The notes beneath the pieces are model-generated. The model was not told where the DNA came from. It made no database searches and saw only the letters and a list, made by a program, of their open reading frames with translations. From assembly GCA_009885105.1 (NCBI GenBank), contig VFLI01000067.1, positions 1-49,482 on the forward strand: a DNA stretch of 49,482 nt, given 5' to 3'. Position numbers and translations under genes: made by a program. The stretch is from Spirochaetia bacterium (lineage in GTDB: Bacteria > Spirochaetota > Leptospiria > Leptospirales > Leptonemataceae). Below, piece after piece: positions 9,264 to 16,258 of the stretch. Positions within the stretch are counted from its first letter, which is position 1; every line of letters begins with the position of its first letter.

Positions 9264-10139
9264 TCACCGGCCCAGAGAACGAAAATATTTGTCCTTGAGT
9301 TCCGTTTCAAAATAGAGCAAGGTCAATCCGGTATCTCTCAGAAAGGCATCACGGAAAGAGCCCGACTGCCGGCGCATCATTTCCTGATACGTGCGGTGTA
9401 CGGCCGGGCCGGCCAGAGGGCCCTTCAGTTTGACCAGATACAGATAGGACAGCACAGCCTGAGAGAGTGTTCCCGCCGGATCCGCAGACAGAAATTCCTT
9501 CCACTTAACAGGATTTTGAAGATCGGCCAGTGGTTTGGCCTCTGCGGATTTGAAAAAGGATGCGTAGTAGTTCTGCATCGAGCTTTCAAAGTCAGCCTGA
9601 CGGCCTTGAAGTTCCGCCTGTATCATCCAGCCACTGTAGACTGCCATACCCGCTTCCAGCCAGCCGTCGTTATCAAGAGAATCCATGGGATGCATCAAGG
9701 TCCGGGCATATTCTGAGAGCAGGAGTCGGATAAGCCAGTCAGCCGGCAGAGCCGGATCGATTCGAATCAGGAAATTGCCCGTGTCCCTATAGGTTTTTCT
9801 CGCCGTTATTTCCTTTATATGCTCTTCATTCATATGAAAAGCTTCCTTTAAAACAACCTCGACATCCCGGTCGCTGCTCAATATCCAGAATACCAGCCGC
9901 GTTCGCACCTGCGGATTCTCAAACAGAGTTCTCAGATGACTGAAGCCCGTTGACAAAGGCGATTCAAATTCCTTGATTCTATTATTGAGACCGGCAGAAA
10001 ACCGCAGGGAGCAGCAGTCGGAATCCACGCTGGTCACGATTGCCGGATCGGCGTAGAGACGATGGATCGAAAAAAAACAAACAATGAGCGCCGCCAAAGC
10101 GCCATTACAGAGGAATCCCTTCAAAGTCCTTCCCATCAT
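9264..10139 (-). CDS. Exported MA-clan peptidase-like protein with degraded active site
   Basis: 291 residues with a signal-like hydrophobic N-terminus (about 8-30, ending YADP). The region LLLSEYARTLMH ... GWLEAGMAVYSGW aligns by eye with the gluzincin pattern HExxH...W..EGLA of 'peptidase MA-like' proteins, but the first zinc His and the catalytic Glu are replaced (SEYAR for HEYAH). The downstream Glu (LEAG) is kept. It is therefore probably a catalytically dead relative. Compare the intact copy encoded at 12931-13734. It is the first gene of the minus-strand unit ending in the P-type ATPase; the two tandem ATGs at 10139 and 10136 cannot be told apart, with an AGGA about 11 bases upstream. 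Confidence 0.65.
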   Translation of the reverse strand: MMGRTLKGFLCNGALAALIVCFFSIHRLYADPAIVTSVDSDCCSLRFSAGLNNRIKEFESPLSTGFSHLRTLFENPQVRTRLVFWILSSDRDVEVVLKEAFHMNEEHIKEITARKTYRDTGNFLIRIDPALPADWLIRLLLSEYARTLMHPMDSLDNDGWLEAGMAVYSGWMIQAELQGRQADFESSMQNYYASFFKSAEAKPLADLQNPVKWKEFLSADPAGTLSQAVLSYLYLVKLKGPLAGPAVHRTYQEMMRRQSGSFRDAFLRDTGLTLLYFETELKDKYFRSLGR

Positions 10140-10160
10140 ATATTTTTCTATCCTGCCTGC

Positions 10161-10176
10161 CTTTTCGTATGAAAAG
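10161..10176. promoter_or_regulatory. Short inverted repeat in divergent promoter region
   Basis: CTTTTC-GTAT-GAAAAG lies in the 98-base gap between the divergent genes starting at 10139 (minus) and 10238 (plus). Six-base arms are weak evidence, but the position between two divergent starts fits an operator. No clear -35/-10 pair stands out on either strand. Confidence 0.25.
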
Positions 10177-10237
10177 TTATTGATACTGAGGCCATACTAC
10201 CGATGGTTAATCTGTCATCCAATTTCCGGACACTAAA

Positions 10238-11413
10238 ATGATATTTTTCTCATCCAATTCGCCTATTTTAAGCACATTTGTGCGCATTCCACTCCGGTTG
10301 TTCGTGAGTCTTTCTGTTGCTCTTTTCATAACTGCCTGGACCGTCGGCAGCGGGGAAAGTCTGCCCACAACAGCACATCCGAGAGTATCGGCCGCTGCAA
10401 GCGGCAGAGCCGCTCCCGCAACCCGGCGCGCCGCCGCCGCAAGACCCGCTCCTCAGATACCTGAAAACCAGTGGATGCAGCTGACGCCGCATACCTCTGT
10501 CAATCATCCCGGCGGTTATATACCGCAGCCGCCGCAGAACCGCCTGTTCCGGGGCCGGGGTTACAAACTTTCGCTCTGGGCCAGGAACTTTGCCCAGGGA
10601 AATCTGGTGTATTTTGAAATCACTCCGGAAGCCAGACCGCCCGTCGACCTGGGAAGAGTTAAGTTTTTTTATAAAGATATTTTAGTCCCTACCACGCGCC
10701 TGTCGTGGGGATTGCGCGGATTTTTTGCTCTGGCGCCGGACACACAGCCGGGACTCAAAAAAATTGCAGTGCGGACGGGAAGCGGACCAGAATCGGATAC
10801 TGTTTTTTTTCTGCAGGCCGGCCGCACCAATTACCAGACAAACCGCGATGTAATCCAGCTGGGGGCCTCTTCCAATCAGAATCCCCAGCAGCGCGCCGAG
10901 ATTCTGGAATTCATCAGAAAGTGTCAGGAAAAAAAGCAGCGCGTGTTTTCGATTGTCGGGCAGGATCTTTTTTCGAACCGGCTTTCGCATCCACGCAACA
11001 AACACGGCATCACATCGCATTTCAATGTTTCCAGAGTGCTTCAGACATACCGTTGGGAGAGAGGCCGGCGTGTCTATCTGCCGCCATCGACCAATATCCA
11101 CGGCGGGCTGGATCTTTACGGCTGGACCGGAGAACCGATCTACGCCATGGCCGACGGACGCGTCGTAATAGCGGAACGAATGCACTTTGAAGGAAATTTC
11201 ACCGTGATCGATCACGGGAACGGAATTTTTTCCGGTTACATGCACCAGAGCCGGATCACGGCCATTCAGGGTTCGATTGTCAGAGCCGGGGATAAAATCG
11301 GCGAATGCGGCGCCACAGGCATGGCGACAGGACCCCATCTTCACGTTTCTCTCTGGGTTCGCGGCGTGGCCGTGGATCCGATGAGCCTGCTTTCGCTGCC
11401 GGTCCGGAACTAA
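10238..11413 (+). CDS. M23 (LytM-type) zinc metallopeptidase, exported
   Basis: 391 residues. A hydrophobic signal or anchor lies at about 20-38, followed by an Ala/Pro/Arg-rich linker (about 50-75). The C-terminal M23 domain has all zinc and catalytic residues visible: HGGLD (His288, Asp292) and HLHVS (His367, His369), with the intervening GEPIYAMADGRV and GNGIFSGYMHQS typical of LytM domains. Such enzymes cut peptide cross-links of peptidoglycan in the periplasm. About 200 residues upstream form a probable beta-rich M23-associated domain. The gene is divergent from the degenerate peptidase gene and its TAA shares bases with the TAG of the convergent membrane-protein gene (11410-11413). Confidence 0.9.
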   Translation: MIFFSSNSPILSTFVRIPLRLFVSLSVALFITAWTVGSGESLPTTAHPRVSAAASGRAAPATRRAAAARPAPQIPENQWMQLTPHTSVNHPGGYIPQPPQNRLFRGRGYKLSLWARNFAQGNLVYFEITPEARPPVDLGRVKFFYKDILVPTTRLSWGLRGFFALAPDTQPGLKKIAVRTGSGPESDTVFFLQAGRTNYQTNRDVIQLGASSNQNPQQRAEILEFIRKCQEKKQRVFSIVGQDLFSNRLSHPRNKHGITSHFNVSRVLQTYRWERGRRVYLPPSTNIHGGLDLYGWTGEPIYAMADGRVVIAERMHFEGNFTVIDHGNGIFSGYMHQSRITAIQGSIVRAGDKIGECGATGMATGPHLHVSLWVRGVAVDPMSLLSLPVRN

Positions 11414-12462
11414 AATTTCAAATTCTGCAAAATAAAGAGAATATCCGGATGGTGGCGGAAACCTGGAACGACGGGATCCCGCAGAATCAGAGCTATCTGC
11501 CGTCCGTTTTTAAATTCTGTCAGATAGACGCCGCTTTTCATTTCGCGCGAACTGGCCGCATCCCGGTACTTCCAGAATATTCCCTGAAGATTGATATGCG
11601 ACTCGGGGGATTTCAGTTCGCTCAGATTCAGAAAGGTCAGATCCGAGATCTCCGAAGAATTCTGAAGCTGACCCAGAAGCATTTCCATTTCCTGACGAAA
11701 GTCCTCCGGCGACGCGCCCTGTTCCGATTCGATTTCAAAAATAGCGACCGCCGGCGGCATCGACGCATCGTTCCGGCTGGAAGAAATAAATCCCAGCGGT
11801 CTGCCGCCGCCAGGATTTCCGGGAGGCGCGGCTTCCGGTCCGTGAAAAAAAAGCTCTTCCGCAAGCGACAACTCCAGAATCTTTTTTGCGTTGATCATCA
11901 GAATGTAACGGTTTTCACCGGCGGCTCTTTCCCATTTTATTTCAAGCGCGGCTTTTTGCGCTGCCTGCCTATGAATGAAATAATTCCGGGAGGCAATAAC
12001 CAGATCGGCTTCCATATTCATCAGCTGAAATGACACAAGAACTGTGGAAAAAATAAATAGCCCGACCACGCCGGTATAAAAGGTTCCCGAGTTTTTCAAA
12101 AAGAACTGAGAAAAAATCCAGGCCATGTACATGATTATTATTATAAATAATGTAATGTTTCCCCTGAACTCAACAATATAGAGCGCGGCGCTCAGCACAA
12201 AGGCGAATGTCAATTCCGGCCAGAGAATTGTTTTTTCAACAGACAACCTTTTCCGAAGCAGTCGGATCGATCCATAGGCCGCTCCGTAGTTGAAAAGGCA
12301 CACCGGCAGAATGAGTCCCAGGCGGTAGAACCAGGGCATGTGGGACGCATGAAACCAGTAAAAAATTGATGTAGTGAAAGTAAGGACAGCTGCAGGATTC
12401 TGCTTAAGCCAACCGATTGCAGCAAGCAAGACTTTTCGCGCAGTCTGGATGATACCGGTCAT
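11410..12462 (-). CDS. Polytopic membrane protein with extramembrane C-terminal half
   Basis: 350 residues. Five to six hydrophobic helices fill about residues 20-165 (for instance LGLILPVCLFNYGAAYG, ELTFAFVLSAALYIV, ITLFIIIIMYMAWIF, VVGLFIFSTVLVSF). Residues 170-350 are soluble, with a Gly/Pro-rich break around PPGNPGGGRP and a mixed alpha/beta end. I do not recognise a family. It is convergent with and overlaps the stop of the M23 gene by a few bases. It is divergent from the STAS gene, with a large palindrome in the gap. A link to STAS signalling is possible by position but unproven. Confidence 0.6.
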   Translation of the reverse strand: MTGIIQTARKVLLAAIGWLKQNPAAVLTFTTSIFYWFHASHMPWFYRLGLILPVCLFNYGAAYGSIRLLRKRLSVEKTILWPELTFAFVLSAALYIVEFRGNITLFIIIIMYMAWIFSQFFLKNSGTFYTGVVGLFIFSTVLVSFQLMNMEADLVIASRNYFIHRQAAQKAALEIKWERAAGENRYILMINAKKILELSLAEELFFHGPEAAPPGNPGGGRPLGFISSSRNDASMPPAVAIFEIESEQGASPEDFRQEMEMLLGQLQNSSEISDLTFLNLSELKSPESHINLQGIFWKYRDAASSREMKSGVYLTEFKNGRQIALILRDPVVPGFRHHPDILFILQNLKF

Positions 12463-12486
12463 CTTTCAACAGATTTCACCTCTATC

Positions 12487-12515
12487 CAGCAGGAAAAGCT
12501 CTATTTTTCCTGCTG
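12487..12515. promoter_or_regulatory. 29-base palindrome between divergent membrane-protein and STAS genes
   Basis: Perfect 11-base arms CAGCAGGAAAA and TTTTCCTGCTG are separated by a seven-base loop (GCTCTAT). The element is 24 bases upstream of the minus-strand start at 12462 and 52 bases upstream of the plus-strand start at 12568. Because both flanking genes read away from it, it is not in terminator position for either; it could be an operator, or a 5'-leader hairpin. The arm contains AGGA in both orientations, so as RNA it could hide a ribosome-binding sequence. Confidence 0.5.
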
Positions 12516-12567
12516 CCTGATGGAACGCGGCTGGAATTTGCTTTATTTCTAACGATAAAATGTTTTT

Positions 12568-12900
12568 ATGGCCTTCTATATGCTTGTAGATATCACAAAA
12601 ACAGGTCAGGAACTGCGGATCAAGGTGCTCCATCCTAGAATCGACGGGGACAATTTTATCATCAAGTCATTGAAAGAAAAGAAATTGGTTTTTGCTATGG
12701 AACTTGTGGAGTTCGACCTGGACAGCGTGGAGTATGTAAACTCACTGGGAATTACGGAATTTGTAAACATCCACAGAATGTACACGGAAATTTCCCGCGG
12801 TAAAACCAGATTTCGTTTCATAAACGTCGATAAAAAAGTCAATGCCATACTGGAACTTGTGGAAGTCCAGAAGCTCGCTGAAATTGTTCCAAAGCCGTAA
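12568..12900 (+). CDS. STAS-domain protein (anti-anti-sigma-like)
   Basis: 110 residues, the full length of a single STAS domain. The diagnostic segment is VEFDLDSVEYVNSLGITEF, with Ser59 at the position phosphorylated in SpoIIAA/RsbV-type antagonists. Such proteins bind serine kinase/anti-sigma factors and release sigma factors, or act in phosphatase-driven signalling. No kinase or phosphatase partner is in the window. A second ATG occurs at codon 5 (12580). The MA-clan peptidase gene starts 30 bases downstream on the same strand and may share its transcript. Confidence 0.8.
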   Translation: MAFYMLVDITKTGQELRIKVLHPRIDGDNFIIKSLKEKKLVFAMELVEFDLDSVEYVNSLGITEFVNIHRMYTEISRGKTRFRFINVDKKVNAILELVEVQKLAEIVPKP

Positions 12901-12930
12901 TCTGTAAACAGCAGATCAGCTGGATATTGT

Positions 12931-13734
12931 ATGCGAAGCGCCATTATTCTCTCAATCATAATCGCCGTTAATTTTTTTTCCTGTTACACCTGGAAAGCGC
13001 GAGTCCCCTGGGAAGCTCAAACACCGGTCATCACGGATGATTTTTCAATATTTGCGGAACCAGGTCTGGATGAAAGAGAGACGACACGCGCTGTTCGTGA
13101 GGCTTCGCTGATCAGAAAAGAGCTGGCGGATAAATTTTTTCCCGGATCGAAAAAAGAAAAAATTCTTCTCATTCTTTACAGAAACGCGGCGTCTTACGAA
13201 AAATACAGACTGATAGAGCTTCCTACCCAGGCGGATTATGAACGATACAAGAATCGCATCAACATACCGGTCGATGCTCCGGCCTACGTATGGCGGCATG
13301 AAATTGCCCATGCCATTCTGGAGAGCATCCGTCCGGGCGCTCCGTACTGGCTGCAGGAAGGGCTGGCTGTTTTCCTGCAGAACCAGACATTTTCCACAGC
13401 CGCCTGCGGCAGTTCTGTGCGCATGCCGCCAGAGCTGGGCGTTCTTCTTCCCGGGATGAGACAAACACCGGACCTTTCTCCCTCTACTTTTCACGATTAC
13501 AGGACCGGAGCGGAAGCCGCCGGATTGAGCGCCGGCGTTGCCGGGTACTTTGTTTTTTTTCTCTGGAAAAAAAGAATGCTTCTGGATCTTCTGGGAAGAT
13601 ATTCGCGGGAAACAAATTCTTCGCCCGAGTTTCTGCTGACAGGCGGCAACATCGAACGATGGCGTTCTCTCTGCGAAGAATTCCGCGCCTGGATACGGAC
13701 TGAAGAGCCGCTGGCCGCATTGCCGGGGTGTTAG
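12931..13734 (+). CDS. MA-clan (gluzincin) zinc metallopeptidase, probable lipoprotein
   Basis: 267 residues. The hydrophobic N-terminus ends NFFSC (Cys18), a relaxed lipobox, so it is probably membrane-anchored outside the cytoplasm. The active-site motif WRHEIAHAI (His123, Glu124, His127) is followed by PYWLQEGLAVFL, giving the third ligand Glu143. This is the standard layout of 'peptidase MA-like' domains. The C-terminal part (about 175-267) has the helical EFRAWI end common in the family. Substrate unknown. It lies just downstream of the STAS gene and is an intact counterpart of the degraded copy at 9264-10139. Confidence 0.8.
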   Translation: MRSAIILSIIIAVNFFSCYTWKARVPWEAQTPVITDDFSIFAEPGLDERETTRAVREASLIRKELADKFFPGSKKEKILLILYRNAASYEKYRLIELPTQADYERYKNRINIPVDAPAYVWRHEIAHAILESIRPGAPYWLQEGLAVFLQNQTFSTAACGSSVRMPPELGVLLPGMRQTPDLSPSTFHDYRTGAEAAGLSAGVAGYFVFFLWKKRMLLDLLGRYSRETNSSPEFLLTGGNIERWRSLCEEFRAWIRTEEPLAALPGC

Positions 13735-14061
13735 AGCAGAGAATAAAAATATCAAAATGGATATTTAGGATTTCATGGCGCGTATACAAAATTTCCTGCC
13801 CGACCCTCATCAGAAATCCATCCGGTATTATGGAATCAATGCGCAATCAAACTCAATTTTCCCAGAATACACTGGCCGCGAAAATTTAAGACCCCAACTT
13901 TCAAGATTCTCCCGGACATCCCGGCAACATCCGGTAATATCACGTATATACGAAATATCCAGCGTTTTTTAGATTGACCGAAAGCTCGCCATATTTCTAT
14001 ACCGTAAGTATTTTCTAAAAAACCAAAAGGAAAATGCAGGAAAAATAAAGCCAAACTGAAG
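13735..14061. other. Gene-free stretch of 327 bases holding a repeat copy
   Basis: No convincing gene on either strand. A 65-codon frame at 13775-13972 has neither ribosome site nor recognisable sequence. The stretch includes repeat copy A (13881-13917) and an A/T-rich final 90 bases that should contain the promoter of the hydrolase gene starting at 14062, though I cannot place -35/-10 elements with confidence. Confidence 0.5.
13881..13917 (+). repeat. Imperfect direct repeat, copy A
   Basis: 37 bases starting AAAATTTAAGACCCC and ending TCTCCCGGAC. It matches copy B at 15279-15316 at about 31 of 38 aligned positions with small indels. Same orientation in both copies; the pair brackets the S33 hydrolase gene. 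Confidence 0.5.
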
Positions 14062-15135
14062 ATGCGCAGCGCGAACTGGAAAACAACTACAATAACAAGA
14101 ATATTGAAATATATTATTTTTATTATATTTGGATTTATATTATTATTGCTGCTGATCCCGACCGGGACATCCCCGATCGTGGGCAGTAATTCCATCGCTG
14201 AATTGAGAGAAATTCATCTGGGCGGCTTCCCGCAGACAGTTCTTCTGCGCGGGAATAATAAAGACAATCCGTTTCTGCTCTATGTTCACGGCGGTCCGGG
14301 CGGAGGACAGCTGCCTTTGGCGCCTCAATATTCGCAGGATCTGGAAAAATACTTTGTTGTTGTCCACTGGGATCAGCGGGGCGCGGGGGCTTCTTGCCGG
14401 AATGTGGAATGGGAAACACTCTCCCTGGAGCGGATCGTACAGGACACTCTGGAACTGGCGCAGATTCTGGGTGATGGGAAAAAAATATTTATCCTGGGCC
14501 ATTCCTGGGGCAGTCTTGTGGCGGCGCATTCAGTTCAACGTCGTCCTGAACTTTTCTATGCCTATGTCGGCACCGGCCAGCTGGTGCACAGAAACCGGCA
14601 GGAACTGCTGTCATACAACTGGGTAACCGCACAGGCAAAAAAAGCAAATGACTCGGAAGCCCTGGAGGAGCTTGCCGGTATCCATCCTCCCTACACGAGT
14701 CAGCGCGAATTTTCGCTGCAGAGGCGCTGGCTGGAAAAATACCACGGAGATACCTATGCCGTTGAATCAGAAAGAAAGTTTCGATGGGCAAAGTATTTCG
14801 GCAGAGAGTATTCCCTGATTACACGGATTCAGTATATTTACTGCTTCAAGAAAAGTCTGGAAAAACTCCTGCCGGACAGACTCAACGTAGATCTGCTTTC
14901 CAGTGCCCCTGAACTGCGTGTGCCTGTATTTTTCTTTACGGGCCGGCATGATTACAATACCACCTTTGCTCTGGTGGAAGAATGGGCTGAAGTTCTAAAG
15001 GCGCCGAAAGTGGAAATCGTATGGTTTGAGAACGCGGGTCATTCGGTTGCTGTCGAGGCCCCTGAAGAATTTCAGCGGCGCTTGATTGAAAAACTTCTGC
15101 CGATTTACCAGGAATCAAAAAAGCAGGAACCGTAG
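14062..15135 (+). CDS. S33-family alpha/beta hydrolase (proline iminopeptidase-like), membrane-anchored
   Basis: 357 residues. An N-terminal hydrophobic helix at about 15-32 anchors it or acts as a signal. The hydrolase core shows the S33 signatures VHGGPGGG (about 75-82), HWDQRGAGAS (about 102-111), GHSWGS with nucleophile Ser148, GRHD with Asp297 and AGHS with His327. The HGGPGG/DQRG pair is typical of proline iminopeptidases and related amino-acyl hydrolases; the N-terminal anchor places activity at the envelope. Imperfect direct repeats lie on both sides (13881-13917, 15279-15316). Convergent with the FecR gene. Confidence 0.85.
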   Translation: MRSANWKTTTITRILKYIIFIIFGFILLLLLIPTGTSPIVGSNSIAELREIHLGGFPQTVLLRGNNKDNPFLLYVHGGPGGGQLPLAPQYSQDLEKYFVVVHWDQRGAGASCRNVEWETLSLERIVQDTLELAQILGDGKKIFILGHSWGSLVAAHSVQRRPELFYAYVGTGQLVHRNRQELLSYNWVTAQAKKANDSEALEELAGIHPPYTSQREFSLQRRWLEKYHGDTYAVESERKFRWAKYFGREYSLITRIQYIYCFKKSLEKLLPDRLNVDLLSSAPELRVPVFFFTGRHDYNTTFALVEEWAEVLKAPKVEIVWFENAGHSVAVEAPEEFQRRLIEKLLPIYQESKKQEP

Positions 15136-15278
15136 TGCGGACTGCTGATTTCGTAGAACGATCCCGGTTCACCGGCTGCGTGCGGCCGGCCTGCTGGCGA
15201 TGCCCGGCGCTCAGTGCACAGCGCTCGGCGATGATGACTCGCCTTCTGTCTCCCTGAAAAAGGCTGACAGTGATGCAA

Positions 15279-15316
15279 AAAATTTCAAGGCCCCATCCTT
15301 CCAAAGTCTCCCGGAC
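15279..15316 (+). repeat. Imperfect direct repeat, copy B
   Basis: 38 bases starting AAAATTTCAAGGCCCC and ending TCTCCCGGAC, in the 196-base convergent gap between the hydrolase and FecR genes. See copy A. The rest of this gap is GC-rich with short inverted repeats such as GCGCT/AGCGC around 15209-15226 but no classical terminator. Confidence 0.5.
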
Positions 15317-15331
15317 GAAACCTAAATCCCC

Positions 15332-16108
15332 TTACGGATTTTCCGGCACCGGCGGCGGATTGTTTGGATCTGGCGTGTTTGGATCCGGTTGCGGAGTCGG
15401 CTGCGGTCTGTTGAACGGATTGTTGCGCCGCTGTTCGATCAATTCCTGATCTCGCCTTTTCTGCTCCACAACCGCGTCGAAATTTCGCTGACGCATTTCT
15501 TCGAATTTTTTCAGGATTTCAAATTTCTGCTTCTCAAACTTTTCCAGAATCGCCGAATGAAGTCCCTGAGCATCCGCGGTGGCTTTATTGCCGGCCGGCA
15601 CGGATACGCTGTTTGTGCCGGACGGATCCTGCACGTTCACCTCGCCGGTATTGACAAGCACATTGGTCGACTGGGCATTGGCCTCCACGATAAATTCCGT
15701 GCCCCTGACACCGGCGATGGCCGTCGGTGTGACGACCTGAATCCGGCTCCCCGCCGGCATGTTGGCCTGGGAGGTTACGCTGCCGCGGGTGAGATTCATA
15801 TTGGCATTCACGGCCTGCCCGTTGCGGCTCAGCTGATTGATTCTGAGTTTTGTCGCCGGTCCTATCTGGCAGACCACGCCCGAAGAAAGTTGAATTGTGA
15901 CTGTGGCTCCGGCCGAAGTCTCAACCTCATCAGCCTCCTGTAACAGGTCGTTGATGAGCGCCGGTTTTTTCTGTCCGGCCCGGATGATGAACCCCATGCC
16001 TGTTTTATTCACTACGAGCGCAAAGGCCCTCTGCTGGGCAGAAAGCGAGAAAAAGGCTCCGAAAATTAAGAGAGCGATCAGCGCAGTTGCAGTTTTTTTA
16101 ATGAACAT
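15332..16108 (-). CDS. FecR-domain exported protein with proline-rich tail
   Basis: 258 residues from the ATG at 16108, chosen because GAGG lies seven bases before it; an ATG two codons earlier sits too close to that sequence. A signal peptide ends around FSLSAQ. The FecR domain (about 40-180) shows the typical end TPTAIAGVRGTEFIVE followed by NTGEVNV and SVPAGNKATAD. A charged helical stretch (about 190-228) leads to a Pro/Asn/Asp-rich tail (PQPTPQPDPNTPDPNNP). No TonB receptor or ECF sigma gene is nearby, so this is probably a structural or sensing envelope protein rather than a FecR anti-sigma regulator. It is divergent from acs. Confidence 0.8.
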   Translation of the reverse strand: MFIKKTATALIALLIFGAFFSLSAQQRAFALVVNKTGMGFIIRAGQKKPALINDLLQEADEVETSAGATVTIQLSSGVVCQIGPATKLRINQLSRNGQAVNANMNLTRGSVTSQANMPAGSRIQVVTPTAIAGVRGTEFIVEANAQSTNVLVNTGEVNVQDPSGTNSVSVPAGNKATADAQGLHSAILEKFEKQKFEILKKFEEMRQRNFDAVVEQKRRDQELIEQRRNNPFNRPQPTPQPDPNTPDPNNPPPVPENP

Positions 16109-16152
16109 ATACATTCCTCATAAATTCGTGAATTGCCGTTTTTTACAGCTTT

Positions 16153-16171
16153 CAGTCCGATTGTTGGACTG
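16153..16171. promoter_or_regulatory. Inverted repeat between FecR gene and acs
   Basis: CAGTCC-GATTGTT-GGACTG lies in the gap between the divergent FecR gene (start 16108) and acs (start 16259). Six-base GC-containing arms in this position could be an operator for one or both genes. Confidence 0.3.
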
Positions 16172-16258
16172 CAATTCTCAGGGATATGTTCACCGGAAAT
16201 GTCCTTCCTGGCAATGTTATTTTATTGATTTTTTTAGATTCCTCCCCAATTTTTGACA

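Noticed and set aside
13775..13972. 65-codon plus-strand frame in the gap before the S33 hydrolase
   Set aside because: No ribosome site, no recognisable domain, and its second half is the repeat copy.
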